Shown here one piece after another: positions 1-8,774 of a DNA stretch of 64,000 nt. The number at the start of each line of letters is the position of its first letter. Within the stretch, counting starts at the first letter, position 1. Position numbers and translations under genes: made by a program. Source of the stretch: Palsa-504 sp963818225 (GTDB lineage Bacteria > Actinomycetota > Actinomycetes > Streptosporangiales > Streptosporangiaceae); NCBI GenBank assembly GCA_963818225.1, contig CAWFRO010000010.1, forward strand, positions 194,337-258,336. The letters are read 5' to 3'. Under the pieces are notes generated by a model. The model had not been told where the DNA came from. It searched no databases and worked only from the letters and a program-made list of their open reading frames with translations.

Positions 1-144
1 ATCGACCTGCTGCTGGACAGCCTGTACGGGGCCATCGTGACCAGGATGATCCTGTGCACGCCCGCGGAGCGGGCCGAGCTGGCCGACGATCCCGGCTGCT
101 ACGCCGGCCGCATCGTCGACTTCGTCCTCGGCGGGCTGCCCTAG
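1..144 (+). CDS. TetR-family regulator, C-terminal fragment
   Basis: The window opens inside a gene: frame 1 is open from base 1 to a TAG at 142-144 and gives the last 47 residues. The segment (LLLDSLYGAIVTRMIL, then a short acidic helix and IVDFVLGGLP at the end) matches the ligand-binding C-terminal helix region of TetR/AcrR repressors, where a LLDxLYGxxxxR motif is common. The DNA-binding half lies outside the window, so the target is unknown. It converges with the FAD/Fe-S dehydrogenase gene, with only 18 bases between the two stops. The family call rests on this one motif. Confidence 0.6.
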   Translation: MDLLLDSLYGAIVTRMILCTPAERAELADDPGCYAGRIVDFVLGGLP

Positions 145-162
145 CCGGTGCGCGGCCCCGGC

Positions 163-3015
163 TTACCCGCGGTCCGGCAGGCGGCTAGCCAGGAGCTGGG
201 CCAGGTGCAGGCCGCGGACCTGGCCGAGCTGCTCGAGCTGGGTGCGGCAGGAGAACCCGTCGGCCAGCACCACCGCATCGTCCGCGGCCTGGCGCACGGC
301 GGGCAGCAGGGCGGTCTCGGCCACCGCCTGGGAGACGTCGTAGTGGCCGCGTTCCATGCCGAAGTTCCCGGCCAGTCCGCAGCAGCCGCCGACCGCGTCG
401 ACGCGGGCGCCGGAGCGGGCCAGCAGCGCGGAGTCGGCGTGCCAGCCCATCACGGCGTGCTGGTGGCAGTGCGGCTGGGCCACGGCGCGGACGCCGCCCA
501 GATCAGGCGGTTCCCATCCCGGGGTGGCGGTCAGCAGCTCGGCGAACGTGCGGGTCGCGGCCTGCACCTGGCGGGCCCGGGGGTCTTCGGGCAGCAGTTC
601 GGTGAGATCGCCGCGCAGCACGGCAGTGCACGAGGGCTCCAGCCCGACGATCGGGGTACCCGTCTTCAGCGCGCCGTCCAGGGCCCGCAGGCTACGCCGC
701 AGCTGGCGGCGCGCGCCGTCCAGCTGGCCGGTGGAGATCCAGGTCAGCCCGCAGCACACGGGCTGGCCGGTGATACCCACCGAGTACCCGGCGGCCTCCA
801 GCACGCGGACCGCGGCCTGGCCGACCTCGGGCGTGAAATGGTCGGTGAACGTGTCGACCCACAGCAGGACCGGGGACCCCGCGCGCGGGGGACGGCGGGC
901 GAACCAGTCGCGGAAGCTGCGGGCGGCGAAGCGCGGCAGCGGGCGGCGGGCGTCGACGCCGGCCAGCCGCTTGGCCGGCCCGGCCAGGGTCTCGTGGCTC
1001 AGCGCGGCGTTCGCCAGCCCGGGCGCGCGGGAGGCCAGGGCGGCCCAGCGGGGCAGCCAGCCCAGCGCGTAGTGAGCGGCCGGACGCAGCCGCCGCCGGT
1101 AGCGCTGGTACAGCACCTCGGCCTTGTAGGTCGCCATGTCCACCCCGGCCGGGCAGTCCGACGAGCAGCCCTTGCACGACAAGCACAGCTCCAGCGCCTG
1201 CGCTACCTCCGCTGAGCCGAAGCCCTTGACCAGCGTGCCGTTCGCGAGCTCCTGCAGGACGCGCGCGCGGCCGCGGGTGGAGTCCTTCTCGTCCCGGGTA
1301 GCCAGGTAGGACGGGCACATGACACCACCGCTAGCGGTGGTGTCGGCCCGGCACTTGCCCACGCCGGTACAGCGGTGCACCGCGATGGACAGGTCACCGC
1401 CGTCGTGCGGATAGGCGAACCCGAGGCCCGTGGCGATCGGGCGGGCCATCGGCACCCGCAGATCGGCGTCGAGCGGCGCCGGATCGGCCAGCACGCCGGG
1501 ATTGAGCACGTTGCCCGGGTCGAAGATGGCCTTCACCGCGGCGAAGGCGGCGAGGGCCTCGGGTGAGTACATGTAGCCGAGCAGCTCGCTGCGCGCCCGG
1601 CCGTCGCCGTGCTCCCCCGACATCGAACCGCCGTACCCGCCCACCAGCTGCGCGGCGGCGACGACGAAGGACCGGTATCGCCCGGGCGCGGACGAGAAGG
1701 GGAAGTCGATGCGGACGTGCACGCAGCCGTCGCCGAAGTGCCCGTAGGTCAGGCCGTCCAGGCCGTGCTCGCGCATCAGCGCGCCGAAGTCCCGCAGATA
1801 CGCGCCGAGGTGCTGCGGCGGGACGGCGGCGTCCTCCCAGCCGGGCCACGCCGGCGCGCCCGCCGGGGTGCGGCCGCCCAGGCCGGCGCCGTCCTCCCGG
1901 ATACGCCACAGGGCCGCCGCCGCGGGGCCGGTGACGACCAGCGCGTCCAGGCAGCCGGCGTCGCCGATGAGCCGATCGGCCGCCGCCCGGGCTTCGGCCT
2001 CGGTGTCGCCGGCGGTCTCGACGAACAGCCACGCCTCACCGCGCGGCAGCGCCGGAATCGCGCCCGCCCCCCGGCGGGCCCGGAAGACGTCCACCAGCCG
2101 CGCATCGATGCCCTCGATGGCCACCGGGCGATGCGGAAGCAGGCCAAGCACCATGTCCGCGGCGGCCGGCATGCTGGCGTAGCCGAGCACGGCCAGCGCC
2201 ACCGCCTTCGGCGAGGGGACCAGCGAAACCGTCGCGCTGGTGACGATGCCGAGCGTGCCCTCGGTGCCGGTCAGGAACCGGGCCAGATCCGCGCCGTTCT
2301 CCGGCAGCAGATGCTCCAGGGAGTAACCGGATACCTGCCGGGGAAACCGGCCGAACTCGGTGCGGATCAGGGCCAGGCGCGCCGCGACCAGGGCGTCGAG
2401 CCCGGCGCCGATCGGGCCGGTGGCGGCCAGGCCGCCGCGGCCCGCGCGCCGCGCCGCCAGCCGCTCCCCCGAGCCGGTCAGCACATCCAGGCTCACCACG
2501 TTGTCGGCCGCGCGGCCGTACCGCAGCGCCCGCGAGCCGCAGGCGTTGTTGCCGATCGAGCCGCCGATGCTGGCCCGCGCGTGGGTGGACGGATCGGGCC
2601 CGAACCGCAGCCCGGAGGGGGCCGCGGCGGCGGTGATGTCATCGAGGGTCGCGCCCGGTTCGGCCACCGCGGTCCGGGCCTGCGCATCCACCGACAGCAC
2701 CCGGTTCATGTGCCGGGAGAAGTCCAGGACGATGCCGGCGCCGACCGAGTTGCCCGCGGTGGAGGTGCCGCCGCCCCGGCAGGTGAGCGGCACGCCGAAC
2801 TGCGTCGCGACCTGCAGTGCGGCGGCCGCCTCGTCGGCGTGCCTGGGAAAGGCGACCACGCTCGGCAGCACGCGGTAGTTGGACGCGTCGGTGGAATACT
2901 CCGCACGCCGCCGGGCCGAGTCATCCACCGCGGCCAGGCCCGTGGCCCGCAGCGCGGCGGCCAGCTCACCGGGCGCTGCCGTGCTGGCCTTGCGTGCGGT
3001 CGTCGTCACGGTCAC
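163..3015 (-). CDS. Fused FAD-linked dehydrogenase / Fe-S protein (YdiJ/GlcD-GlcF type)
   Basis: Predicted membrane-associated 2-hydroxyacid dehydrogenase of about 950 residues. An N-terminal FAD-binding PCMH domain (GGGTSTAGNSVG, then IGGSIGNNACGSRALRYG) is followed by the FAD-oxidase C-terminal domain (TYGHFGDGCVHVR, SGEHGDGRAR) and an Fe-S part with CLSCKGCSSDCPAGVD and two CCG-type motifs (VCCGLTW, GGCCGLAGNFG). This is the architecture of YdiJ and of D-lactate or D-2-hydroxyglutarate dehydrogenases, in which the flavin and Fe-S subunits are fused. The substrate cannot be told. An ATG at 3090 would add 25 low-complexity residues. The GTG at 3015 is preferred because a GGGGAG ribosome-binding site lies about nine bases upstream. 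It stands alone, divergent from the LLM gene at 3161. Confidence 0.85.
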   Translation of the reverse strand: MTVTTTARKASTAAPGELAAALRATGLAAVDDSARRRAEYSTDASNYRVLPSVVAFPRHADEAAAALQVATQFGVPLTCRGGGTSTAGNSVGAGIVLDFSRHMNRVLSVDAQARTAVAEPGATLDDITAAAAPSGLRFGPDPSTHARASIGGSIGNNACGSRALRYGRAADNVVSLDVLTGSGERLAARRAGRGGLAATGPIGAGLDALVAARLALIRTEFGRFPRQVSGYSLEHLLPENGADLARFLTGTEGTLGIVTSATVSLVPSPKAVALAVLGYASMPAAADMVLGLLPHRPVAIEGIDARLVDVFRARRGAGAIPALPRGEAWLFVETAGDTEAEARAAADRLIGDAGCLDALVVTGPAAAALWRIREDGAGLGGRTPAGAPAWPGWEDAAVPPQHLGAYLRDFGALMREHGLDGLTYGHFGDGCVHVRIDFPFSSAPGRYRSFVVAAAQLVGGYGGSMSGEHGDGRARSELLGYMYSPEALAAFAAVKAIFDPGNVLNPGVLADPAPLDADLRVPMARPIATGLGFAYPHDGGDLSIAVHRCTGVGKCRADTTASGGVMCPSYLATRDEKDSTRGRARVLQELANGTLVKGFGSAEVAQALELCLSCKGCSSDCPAGVDMATYKAEVLYQRYRRRLRPAAHYALGWLPRWAALASRAPGLANAALSHETLAGPAKRLAGVDARRPLPRFAARSFRDWFARRPPRAGSPVLLWVDTFTDHFTPEVGQAAVRVLEAAGYSVGITGQPVCCGLTWISTGQLDGARRQLRRSLRALDGALKTGTPIVGLEPSCTAVLRGDLTELLPEDPRARQVQAATRTFAELLTATPGWEPPDLGGVRAVAQPHCHQHAVMGWHADSALLARSGARVDAVGGCCGLAGNFGMERGHYDVSQAVAETALLPAVRQAADDAVVLADGFSCRTQLEQLGQVRGLHLAQLLASRLPDRG

Positions 3016-3160
3016 CGATGCTATCTCCCCGCCCGCGGCGGCCGCCGGCCCCGATCCGGGCCCGCGGCCGGTGCGGACCTGGACGGCCATCCGTGTTGGT
3101 CGTTAAAGTTCGCCGTTGGGCCGACAAATTCGCCCGTTCGGCCAGCAAAAGGAGCGCTCG

Positions 3161-4208
3161 GTGGAGATTGACGTCGGGCTGGACGCGGCGGGGCTCGGGT
3201 ACGACGATGACGCGCAGGTCGCGGTGGATGCCGCGCGGCGGGGCTACGGCCGGATCTGGATCGCCAGCATCGGCGATCCGTTTGCAGGCCTGCGCGCTGC
3301 GCTGGGCGCCGACGCGCGCCGCGGTGCCGGGCGGGATCGGCACGGCGATCGGGGTGGTGCCCATCGGTCCGCAGACGCCGGCCAGCCTGGCGCTCAGCGC
3401 CGCCGCGCTCAGCCGCCTGACCGGGGGCCGGTTCATCCTGGGCCTCGGCTCGGGGGAGGTGCATGCGGCGGGGTACCGGCGCACCTGGGGTATCGAGGAA
3501 CGCTCGCCGCTCGCGCTGGTCCGGGCCTACCTGGAGACCGTGCGCGGGTTCCTGGCCGGCCAGGCCGTGACCTACCACGGCAGCGGCATCAGCTACGACG
3601 ACGCGCGGCTGCCGGGCGGGCCGGCCGGCACTCCGGTCTACCTCGGCGCGGGCGGACCGGAGATGGCCAGGCTCGGCGGCGAGCTCGCCGACGGGGTCTA
3701 CCTGAGCTGGTGCACGCCCGGCAGCGTGCGCTCGACCCGGGATCGCATGACCGAGGGCGCAGCGCGAGCGGGCCGCGATCCGGCCGGCGTACGGCTGGCG
3801 GCCTCGGTCCGGGTCTGCATCGACGATGACGAGCGGGCCGCCCGGCGGGCGCTCGCGACCGCGCTGCTCCCCTACGTGCTCGGCTGGGACGGCGCGCCGG
3901 AAGCCCACAACCGGGCTAATTTCGAGCGGATGGGCTTCGGCACGGAGGTGGCCGAGCTCTACCGGATGAGCGAGAACGGCATGGACCGGGCGGGGATCAT
4001 CGAGGCGTTCCCCGACCGGATGCTGCGCGGGCTGGGCTATTTCGGGCCCGCCGCCGGCGCTGCCGACGCCGTCCGGCAGCAGGTCGCCGGGGCCGATATC
4101 GCGGTGGTGCGTATGGTGGCGAGCCAGCCGGGCCTGGCGCCCATCCGCGCCATCCTGGACGCCTGCCTGCCCGGGCCCGCCGACCGTCCCGCGGCCGACC
4201 CCGGATAG
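3161..4208 (+). pseudogene. LLM-class (F420-type) oxidoreductase, frameshifted
   Basis: Luciferase-like flavin or F420-dependent oxidoreductase split over two frames. GTG at 3161, behind an AAAGGAG site, starts VEIDVGLDAAGLGYDDD and runs to GDPFA near 3285. The family sequence then continues one frame over (GIGTAIGVVPIGPQTPASLA, GRFILGLGSG, TPVYLGAGGPEMARLGGELA) to the stop at 4206-4208. Dropping one base from the GCAGGCCTGC around 3284-3291 restores an unbroken protein of about 348 residues, the usual length for this family. Everything downstream of the shift is intact, including the nucleotide-binding GLGSG and the C-terminal barrel, so this is either a very recent mutation or a sequencing indel. 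The substrate is unknown. Confidence 0.8.
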
Positions 4209-4260
4209 CCCGCCTGTGATAGCCCGTGGCGATGCGCCGCTGACGGCCTAGGGAGTGCGG

Positions 4261-5148
4261 TCAGGTCAGGATGTCGAGGCCGATGTCGAGTGCGGGGCTG
4301 GAGTGGGTGAGGGCGCCGACGGCGACGAAGTTGACGCCGGTTTCGGCGACGGCCCGGGCCGCATCCAGGCGCAGCCCGCCGCTGGCCTCCAGCTGTGTCT
4401 CGGGGTAGCGGCGGGCCATGGCGGCGGCCGCGCGCAGGCCGGTCAGGTCCATGTTGTCGAGCAGGATGAGACCGGCACCGGACTCGAGCGCCTCGCGGAC
4501 CTGGTCCAGGGTGTCGCACTCCACCTCGAGCGGGAGCGCGGGTGCGGCCGCGCGGACGGCCGCGATCGCAGCGGCGATCCCGCCGGCCGCCGCGATGTGG
4601 TTGTCCTTGATGAGCGCGGCGTCGCCGAGTCCCATCCGGTGGTTGCGGCCGCCGCCGCACCGCACGGCGTACTTCTCCAGCTGGCGCAGCCCGGGGGTGG
4701 TCTTGCGGGTGTCCCGTACGGTGCAGCCGGTGCCGGACAGGGCGTCGGCCCAGGCGCGGGTGGCGGTGGCGATCCCGGACAGGTGAGTGAGGAAGTTGAG
4801 CAGGGTCCGTTCGGCCCCGAGCAACTCGCGCATCGGGGCGGTGATGCGGATCAACTCGGCGCCGGCCTCGATCCGGTCACCGTCGGCGCGCAGCGGCTCG
4901 GCCGACTCCGGCGGGATCCCGGCGGCGTCCAGGACAGCAAGGGCGACCGGGACGCCGGCCAGCACGCCGGGCTGGCGGGCTACGGCGCCGGCCACGGCGC
5001 GCGAATCCGGCGCGGCGGTGGCGGCCGAGGTGACGTCGGGCCCGTACCGCAGGTCCTCCGCCAGCGCGCCGCGCACGGTCCGCTCGGTGTCGTCGGGGTC
5101 CAGGCCCGCGGCGAGCAACTGCTTGGCCACCATCGCATGCAGGGTCAT
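4261..5148 (-). CDS. nadC: Nicotinate-nucleotide pyrophosphorylase (quinolinate phosphoribosyltransferase)
   Basis: Converts quinolinate plus PRPP to nicotinate mononucleotide, the step joining de novo synthesis to the common NAD pathway. It has 295 residues, the normal length. Family motifs are clear: DTRKTTPGLR at 146-155, GGGRNHR at 165-171 and KDNH at 181-184 line the quinolinate/PRPP pocket, followed by EVECDTLDQ and LLDNMDL. It is the last gene of nadA-nadB-nadC. Its ATG overlaps the nadB stop by four bases (ATGA), so translation is probably coupled. Regulation is expected to come from the operator upstream of nadA. Confidence 0.97.
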   Translation of the reverse strand: MTLHAMVAKQLLAAGLDPDDTERTVRGALAEDLRYGPDVTSAATAAPDSRAVAGAVARQPGVLAGVPVALAVLDAAGIPPESAEPLRADGDRIEAGAELIRITAPMRELLGAERTLLNFLTHLSGIATATRAWADALSGTGCTVRDTRKTTPGLRQLEKYAVRCGGGRNHRMGLGDAALIKDNHIAAAGGIAAAIAAVRAAAPALPLEVECDTLDQVREALESGAGLILLDNMDLTGLRAAAAMARRYPETQLEASGGLRLDAARAVAETGVNFVAVGALTHSSPALDIGLDILT

Positions 5149-6806
5149 TCCCGTGCCCCCACCTTCGCCCTGGCGGTCCCGGTGACCCGCGGCCGGCCGT
5201 CCTCGACGTGGACGATGGTATGGCGGGCGGAGCTGGCCAATTCGGCCGTTTCGGCCGGGCCGGGCGGCGGCTGGTCACGCCACCGGTGAGAGCCGCGGCT
5301 TTCCGCGCGGGCCAGGGCGGCCGCCGCGACCACGACCGCGACCGAATGCAGATTGGTCGCCTCGACGGTGGCCAGGTCCGGTGCTGCGGCCCGCGAGCCG
5401 CCGCTGGCCCGCGGAGCCTCTCCCAGCGCCTGGCGGAGACCTTCCAGCTCGCCTGCGTCCCGTAGCACTCCGGCGTGCCGTGACATGGCTGCGGCCAGTG
5501 CCGGACGGACGGCCGGGTCCACCCCCGGTCCGGACGCGGGCGGTCGCAGGCGGCCGGGAACCTGCTCCGGCAGGATCTGCCCGAGCAGGTTCCCGGCCCG
5601 CCGTCCGAAAATCAGCGCCTCGATCAGCGAGTTGGACGCCAGCCGGTTACCCCCGTGGACGCCGGTCGACGCGGCTTCCCCGACGGCGTACAGGCCTTTG
5701 ACCGAGGTCTGCCCGTCCAGGCCGGTCCGGATCCCGCCGCACGCATAATGCGCTCCCGGCGCGACCGGGATCGGGTCGGTGACCGGGTCGATGCCCCGCG
5801 CCCGGCACGCGGCGGTTACCGTCGGGAATTCCCGCTCCAGCACGGCACGGCCCAGCACGGTGGCGTCCAGCCACAGGTGATCGCCGGGCCCGCCCCCGCT
5901 TCCCGCCTGCTGGGTCATGACCGCCGCCACGACATCCCGGGGCGCCAGGTCACCCAGGGGGTGACGCCCGGCCATGATGGGCAGGCCCATCGCGTCGATC
6001 AGCACCGCACCGGCCCCGCGCAGGGCCTCGGTGATCAGCGGGCGCTGGCCGCGGGCCGCCTGCTGCCACAGCACCGTCGGGTGAAATTGGACGAATTCCA
6101 CGTCTCGCAGCTGCGCTCCGGCGCGGGCGGCCAGCGCCAGGCCGTCGCCGGTCAGCCCGTCCGGGTTGGTGGTCGTCGCGTAGGCCTGGCCGAAGCCGCC
6201 GGTGGCCAGGACCACCGCCCGCGCCGTCACCCGGCCGGCCCGCAGGCTCCCGTCGTCATCGCAGATCCCGGCCAGCACGCCGCCGACCGAGCCATCCTCC
6301 CCGGTCAGTGCGTCCAGGGCGACGCAGCGGGTGAGGACCTGGACCCGGCTGGCCGCCACGGCCTCCTGCAGCACCCGATGCACCTCCGCACCGATCGCGT
6401 CGCCCCCGGCGGTCACGATCCGGCTGCGGCTGTGCCCGCCCTCCAGGTGCAGCGCGGTGCGCTCCAGCCGGGCGCCCAGCCCGGCCAAGCGGACGATCTC
6501 ATCCGGGGCCCGGGACACCAGCGCGGCCACGGCGGCCGGATCGCACAGGCCGGCGCCCGCATCCATCGTGTCCCGCTGATGCAGGGCCGGGCTGTCCCCC
6601 GGGCCGATGGCCGCGGCCAGGCCGCCCTGGGCCAGGGGCGTGGCGCCGCCGCCGAGGTCCTGCTTGGTCAGCAGCAGCACCCGGCGGCCGTGGCGGGCCG
6701 CGGCCAGGGCCGCCGCCATCCCGGCCGCTCCCGATCCCACCACCACCACGTCGGCGTCGCGTTCCCAGGCCACCTCCGACCGGGGCAGGTTGCGGAGCTC
6801 GCTCAC
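5145..6806 (-). CDS. nadB: L-aspartate oxidase
   Basis: FAD enzyme of the succinate dehydrogenase/fumarate reductase flavoprotein family that oxidises L-aspartate to iminoaspartate for quinolinate synthesis. It has 553 residues. The dinucleotide-binding VVVVGSGAAGM is at 20-30, followed by FVQFHPTVL, the substrate-binding ITEALRGAGAVLID region and HGGNRLASNSLIEAL near 385, all typical of NadB. The GTG start at 6806 lies seven bases after the nadA stop, and the stop overlaps nadC by four bases. The C-terminal helical domain is present but low in complexity, as is common in actinobacteria. Confidence 0.96.
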   Translation of the reverse strand: MSELRNLPRSEVAWERDADVVVVGSGAAGMAAALAAARHGRRVLLLTKQDLGGGATPLAQGGLAAAIGPGDSPALHQRDTMDAGAGLCDPAAVAALVSRAPDEIVRLAGLGARLERTALHLEGGHSRSRIVTAGGDAIGAEVHRVLQEAVAASRVQVLTRCVALDALTGEDGSVGGVLAGICDDDGSLRAGRVTARAVVLATGGFGQAYATTTNPDGLTGDGLALAARAGAQLRDVEFVQFHPTVLWQQAARGQRPLITEALRGAGAVLIDAMGLPIMAGRHPLGDLAPRDVVAAVMTQQAGSGGGPGDHLWLDATVLGRAVLEREFPTVTAACRARGIDPVTDPIPVAPGAHYACGGIRTGLDGQTSVKGLYAVGEAASTGVHGGNRLASNSLIEALIFGRRAGNLLGQILPEQVPGRLRPPASGPGVDPAVRPALAAAMSRHAGVLRDAGELEGLRQALGEAPRASGGSRAAAPDLATVEATNLHSVAVVVAAAALARAESRGSHRWRDQPPPGPAETAELASSARHTIVHVEDGRPRVTGTARAKVGARE

Positions 6807-6813
6807 GCTGCCG

Positions 6814-7827
6814 TCACCTCGCCGACGTCGGCGCGGACGCGGCGGTAAGCGGCGCGGGCCCGGCGGTGAGCATCGCTTCGACGGCGCGGCGAGCCCGGCG
6901 GGCCACCTCGGGATCGACGGTCACCTCGGTGATGCCCTCGCGCAGGCAGCGCAGCAGGGCCGCCGGCGTGTTCATCTTCATGAACCGGCATACGGCATCC
7001 GGGTTGACCGGCTCCCAGCTGACGGCCGGGTTGGCCCGGCGCAGCTGGTGCAGCATCCCGGTCTCGGTGGCGACCAGGACGGCCGGCGCCGTGGTGGCGC
7101 GGGCCGCCTCCAGCATCCCGCCGGTGGACAGCACCCGGGTCCGGTCCGGCGGCAGGTCCCCCGTGCCTGCCTGCCACAGCGCGGCGGTCGAGCACCCGCA
7201 CTCCGGGTGGATGAACAGCTCGGCCGCGGGGTTGGCGCTGGCCTTTCGCCGCAGCTCGTCCGGGCTGATCCCGGCGTGCACGTGACACTCGCCGAGCCAG
7301 ATGTGCATATTGGCGCGGCCCGTGACGCGCTGCACGTGAGCGCCGAGGAACTGATCGGGCAGGAACAGCACCTCCCGGTCGGCCGGGACGGACGCCACGA
7401 TCTGCGCCGCGTTGGCCGAGGTACAGCACAGATCAGATTCCGCCTTGACCTCGGCGCTGGTGTTCACGTAGGCCACCACCACCGCTCCGGGATGCTCGGC
7501 CTTCCACTCGCGGACCTGGGAGGCGGTGATGCTGTCGGCCAGCGAGCAGCCGGCTTTCGGTTCCGGGATCAGCACCGTCCGGTCCGGGGCGAGGATTTTG
7601 GCGGTTTCGGCCATGAAGTAGACGCCGGCGAACACGATGACGCTCGCGGTGCTGGCCGCGGCCAGCCGGGACAGCGCCAGCGAGTCGCCGACGTGGTCGG
7701 CCACGTCCTGGATCTCCGGAGCCTGGTAGTTGTGGGCCAGGATCACGGCGTCCCGCTCAGCGGCAAGCCGCCGCACCTCCGCTGCCCAGCTCTGGTCTGC
7801 CTGCACCTGTGCCTCGGTATCCGCCAT
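6814..7827 (-). CDS. nadA: Quinolinate synthase
   Basis: [4Fe-4S] enzyme that condenses iminoaspartate with dihydroxyacetone phosphate to quinolinate. It has 337 residues. The N-terminal AERDAVILAHNYQAPEIQDV and VGDSLALSRLAA are the family signature. The three cluster-ligand regions are visible as SDLCCTSANA, HPECGCSTA and DAVCRFMKMNT. It is the first gene of the nadABC operon, with a short leader whose palindromes (7848-7894) are the probable NrtR operator. The ATG at 7827 follows a CCTCCAGG-containing leader and no better start is present. Confidence 0.97.
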   Translation of the reverse strand: MADTEAQVQADQSWAAEVRRLAAERDAVILAHNYQAPEIQDVADHVGDSLALSRLAAASTASVIVFAGVYFMAETAKILAPDRTVLIPEPKAGCSLADSITASQVREWKAEHPGAVVVAYVNTSAEVKAESDLCCTSANAAQIVASVPADREVLFLPDQFLGAHVQRVTGRANMHIWLGECHVHAGISPDELRRKASANPAAELFIHPECGCSTAALWQAGTGDLPPDRTRVLSTGGMLEAARATTAPAVLVATETGMLHQLRRANPAVSWEPVNPDAVCRFMKMNTPAALLRCLREGITEVTVDPEVARRARRAVEAMLTAGPAPLTAASAPTSAR

Positions 7828-7847
7828 TGCCGTCCTGCTTCCTGGAG

Positions 7848-7894
7848 GTTTTAGACCCAGAGTATAAAACGTTTTCTGCCTGTCAGTCTAAAAC
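7848..7894. promoter_or_regulatory. Nested palindromic operator between nadA and nrtR
   Basis: In the 128-base divergent gap, GTTTTAGAC (7848-7856) and GTCTAAAAC (7886-7894) form a perfect 9-base inverted repeat. At its centre is a second perfect palindrome, AAAACGTTTT (7866-7875). It can also be read as two abutting GTTTT...AAAAC sites, 7848-7870 and 7871-7894. A -10-like TATACT for nadA (7861-7866 on the minus strand) lies inside it. An NrtR repressor gene sits immediately beside it, so this is very probably the NrtR site that shuts off nadABC and perhaps nrtR itself. Binding is inferred; the repeats are seen. Confidence 0.75.
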
Positions 7895-7955
7895 TTAATG
7901 CAATGACGGGCGCAAGGCGGGTCGCCCAGTACCAGTCGCCCAGTACCATGCGAAC

Positions 7956-8726
7956 GTGCCTGACGACCAGGCGCAGGCCAGCTGCCTCGCAGACGGCCCG
8001 CGCAGCCAGCCTGGACCGCCCGTATCCGGTGAGCGGTTCTGGCACGAGGCACTGGCTGTGGTCCTTCAAGTCCGCCGCGACAGCCTGCACGTGCTGCTCT
8101 GGCAGCGGGCCGCGCCGCCGTTCGAGGGACGATGGGCGCTGCCCGGCGGCCCGCTGGAAGCCGACGAGCGGCTCGGGACGTCGCTGGGCCGGCATCTGGC
8201 GGCCAAGGTCGACCTCACCGACATCGCGTACCTGGAGCAGCTGGAGACCCGCAGCGACCCGGCGCGTGACCCGCGCGGCCGGGTCCTGGCCACGGCCTAC
8301 CTGGCCCTGGTGTCCGCCGACGTCGAACCGCGAATCCCGGCGGACACCGCCTGGCACCAGGTCCAGGAGCTCCCGCCCACCGCGTTCGACCACGGGTCAA
8401 TTGCCCAGTCGGGACGCGACCGGCTGCGGGCCAAGCTTTCCTACACCAATATCGGCTTCGCGCTGGCCCCCGCGACGTTCACGATCGCCCAGCTGCGGGA
8501 CACCTACGCCGCGTCGCTCGGCCACCCGGTCTCCGCGACCAACCTGCAGCGCGTCCTGACCCGCCGCGGCGTCATCGAGGCGACCCCGGCCGCCGCCCGG
8601 CCCACGTCGGCGGGCGGCCGGCCAGCCAGCCTCTACCGGTTCACGGCCCGCACCCTGATCGTCACCAATCCTTTCGCCGCGTTCCGGCCCCCGAACGCGC
8701 AGGCGGCCAGGGCGCCCGCGCGATAG
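7956..8726 (+). CDS. nrtR: NrtR-type Nudix-related transcriptional regulator of NAD synthesis
   Basis: 256-residue regulator with an N-terminal Nudix-fold sensor (residues about 25-165) and a C-terminal winged-helix DNA-binding domain (TIAQLRDTYAASLG, then VSATNLQRVLTRRGVIEA and GRPASLYRF). The Nudix box is degenerate. After GGPLEADE the catalytic REXXEE is replaced by LGRHLAAK, so it should bind rather than hydrolyse an ADP-ribose ligand, as known NrtR proteins do. It is divergent from nadABC across a palindromic operator, the classic arrangement for a repressor of NAD biosynthesis. GTG at 7956 is chosen because the conserved region starts soon after. Just upstream, a 14-base direct duplication (GTCGCCCAGTACCA) ends at the start region. 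Confidence 0.93.
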   Translation: MPDDQAQASCLADGPRSQPGPPVSGERFWHEALAVVLQVRRDSLHVLLWQRAAPPFEGRWALPGGPLEADERLGTSLGRHLAAKVDLTDIAYLEQLETRSDPARDPRGRVLATAYLALVSADVEPRIPADTAWHQVQELPPTAFDHGSIAQSGRDRLRAKLSYTNIGFALAPATFTIAQLRDTYAASLGHPVSATNLQRVLTRRGVIEATPAAARPTSAGGRPASLYRFTARTLIVTNPFAAFRPPNAQAARAPAR

Positions 8727-8774
8727 GCGGCGGCCAGCGGCCGGGCCCGTCGAGGTGGGAAACTGGCGTCCGGG

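Noticed and set aside
1609..3171. 520-codon plus-strand frame opposite the FAD/Fe-S dehydrogenase
   Set aside because: A mirror frame of a high-GC gene; its residues show no family motif, while the minus strand has clear FAD and Fe-S motifs.
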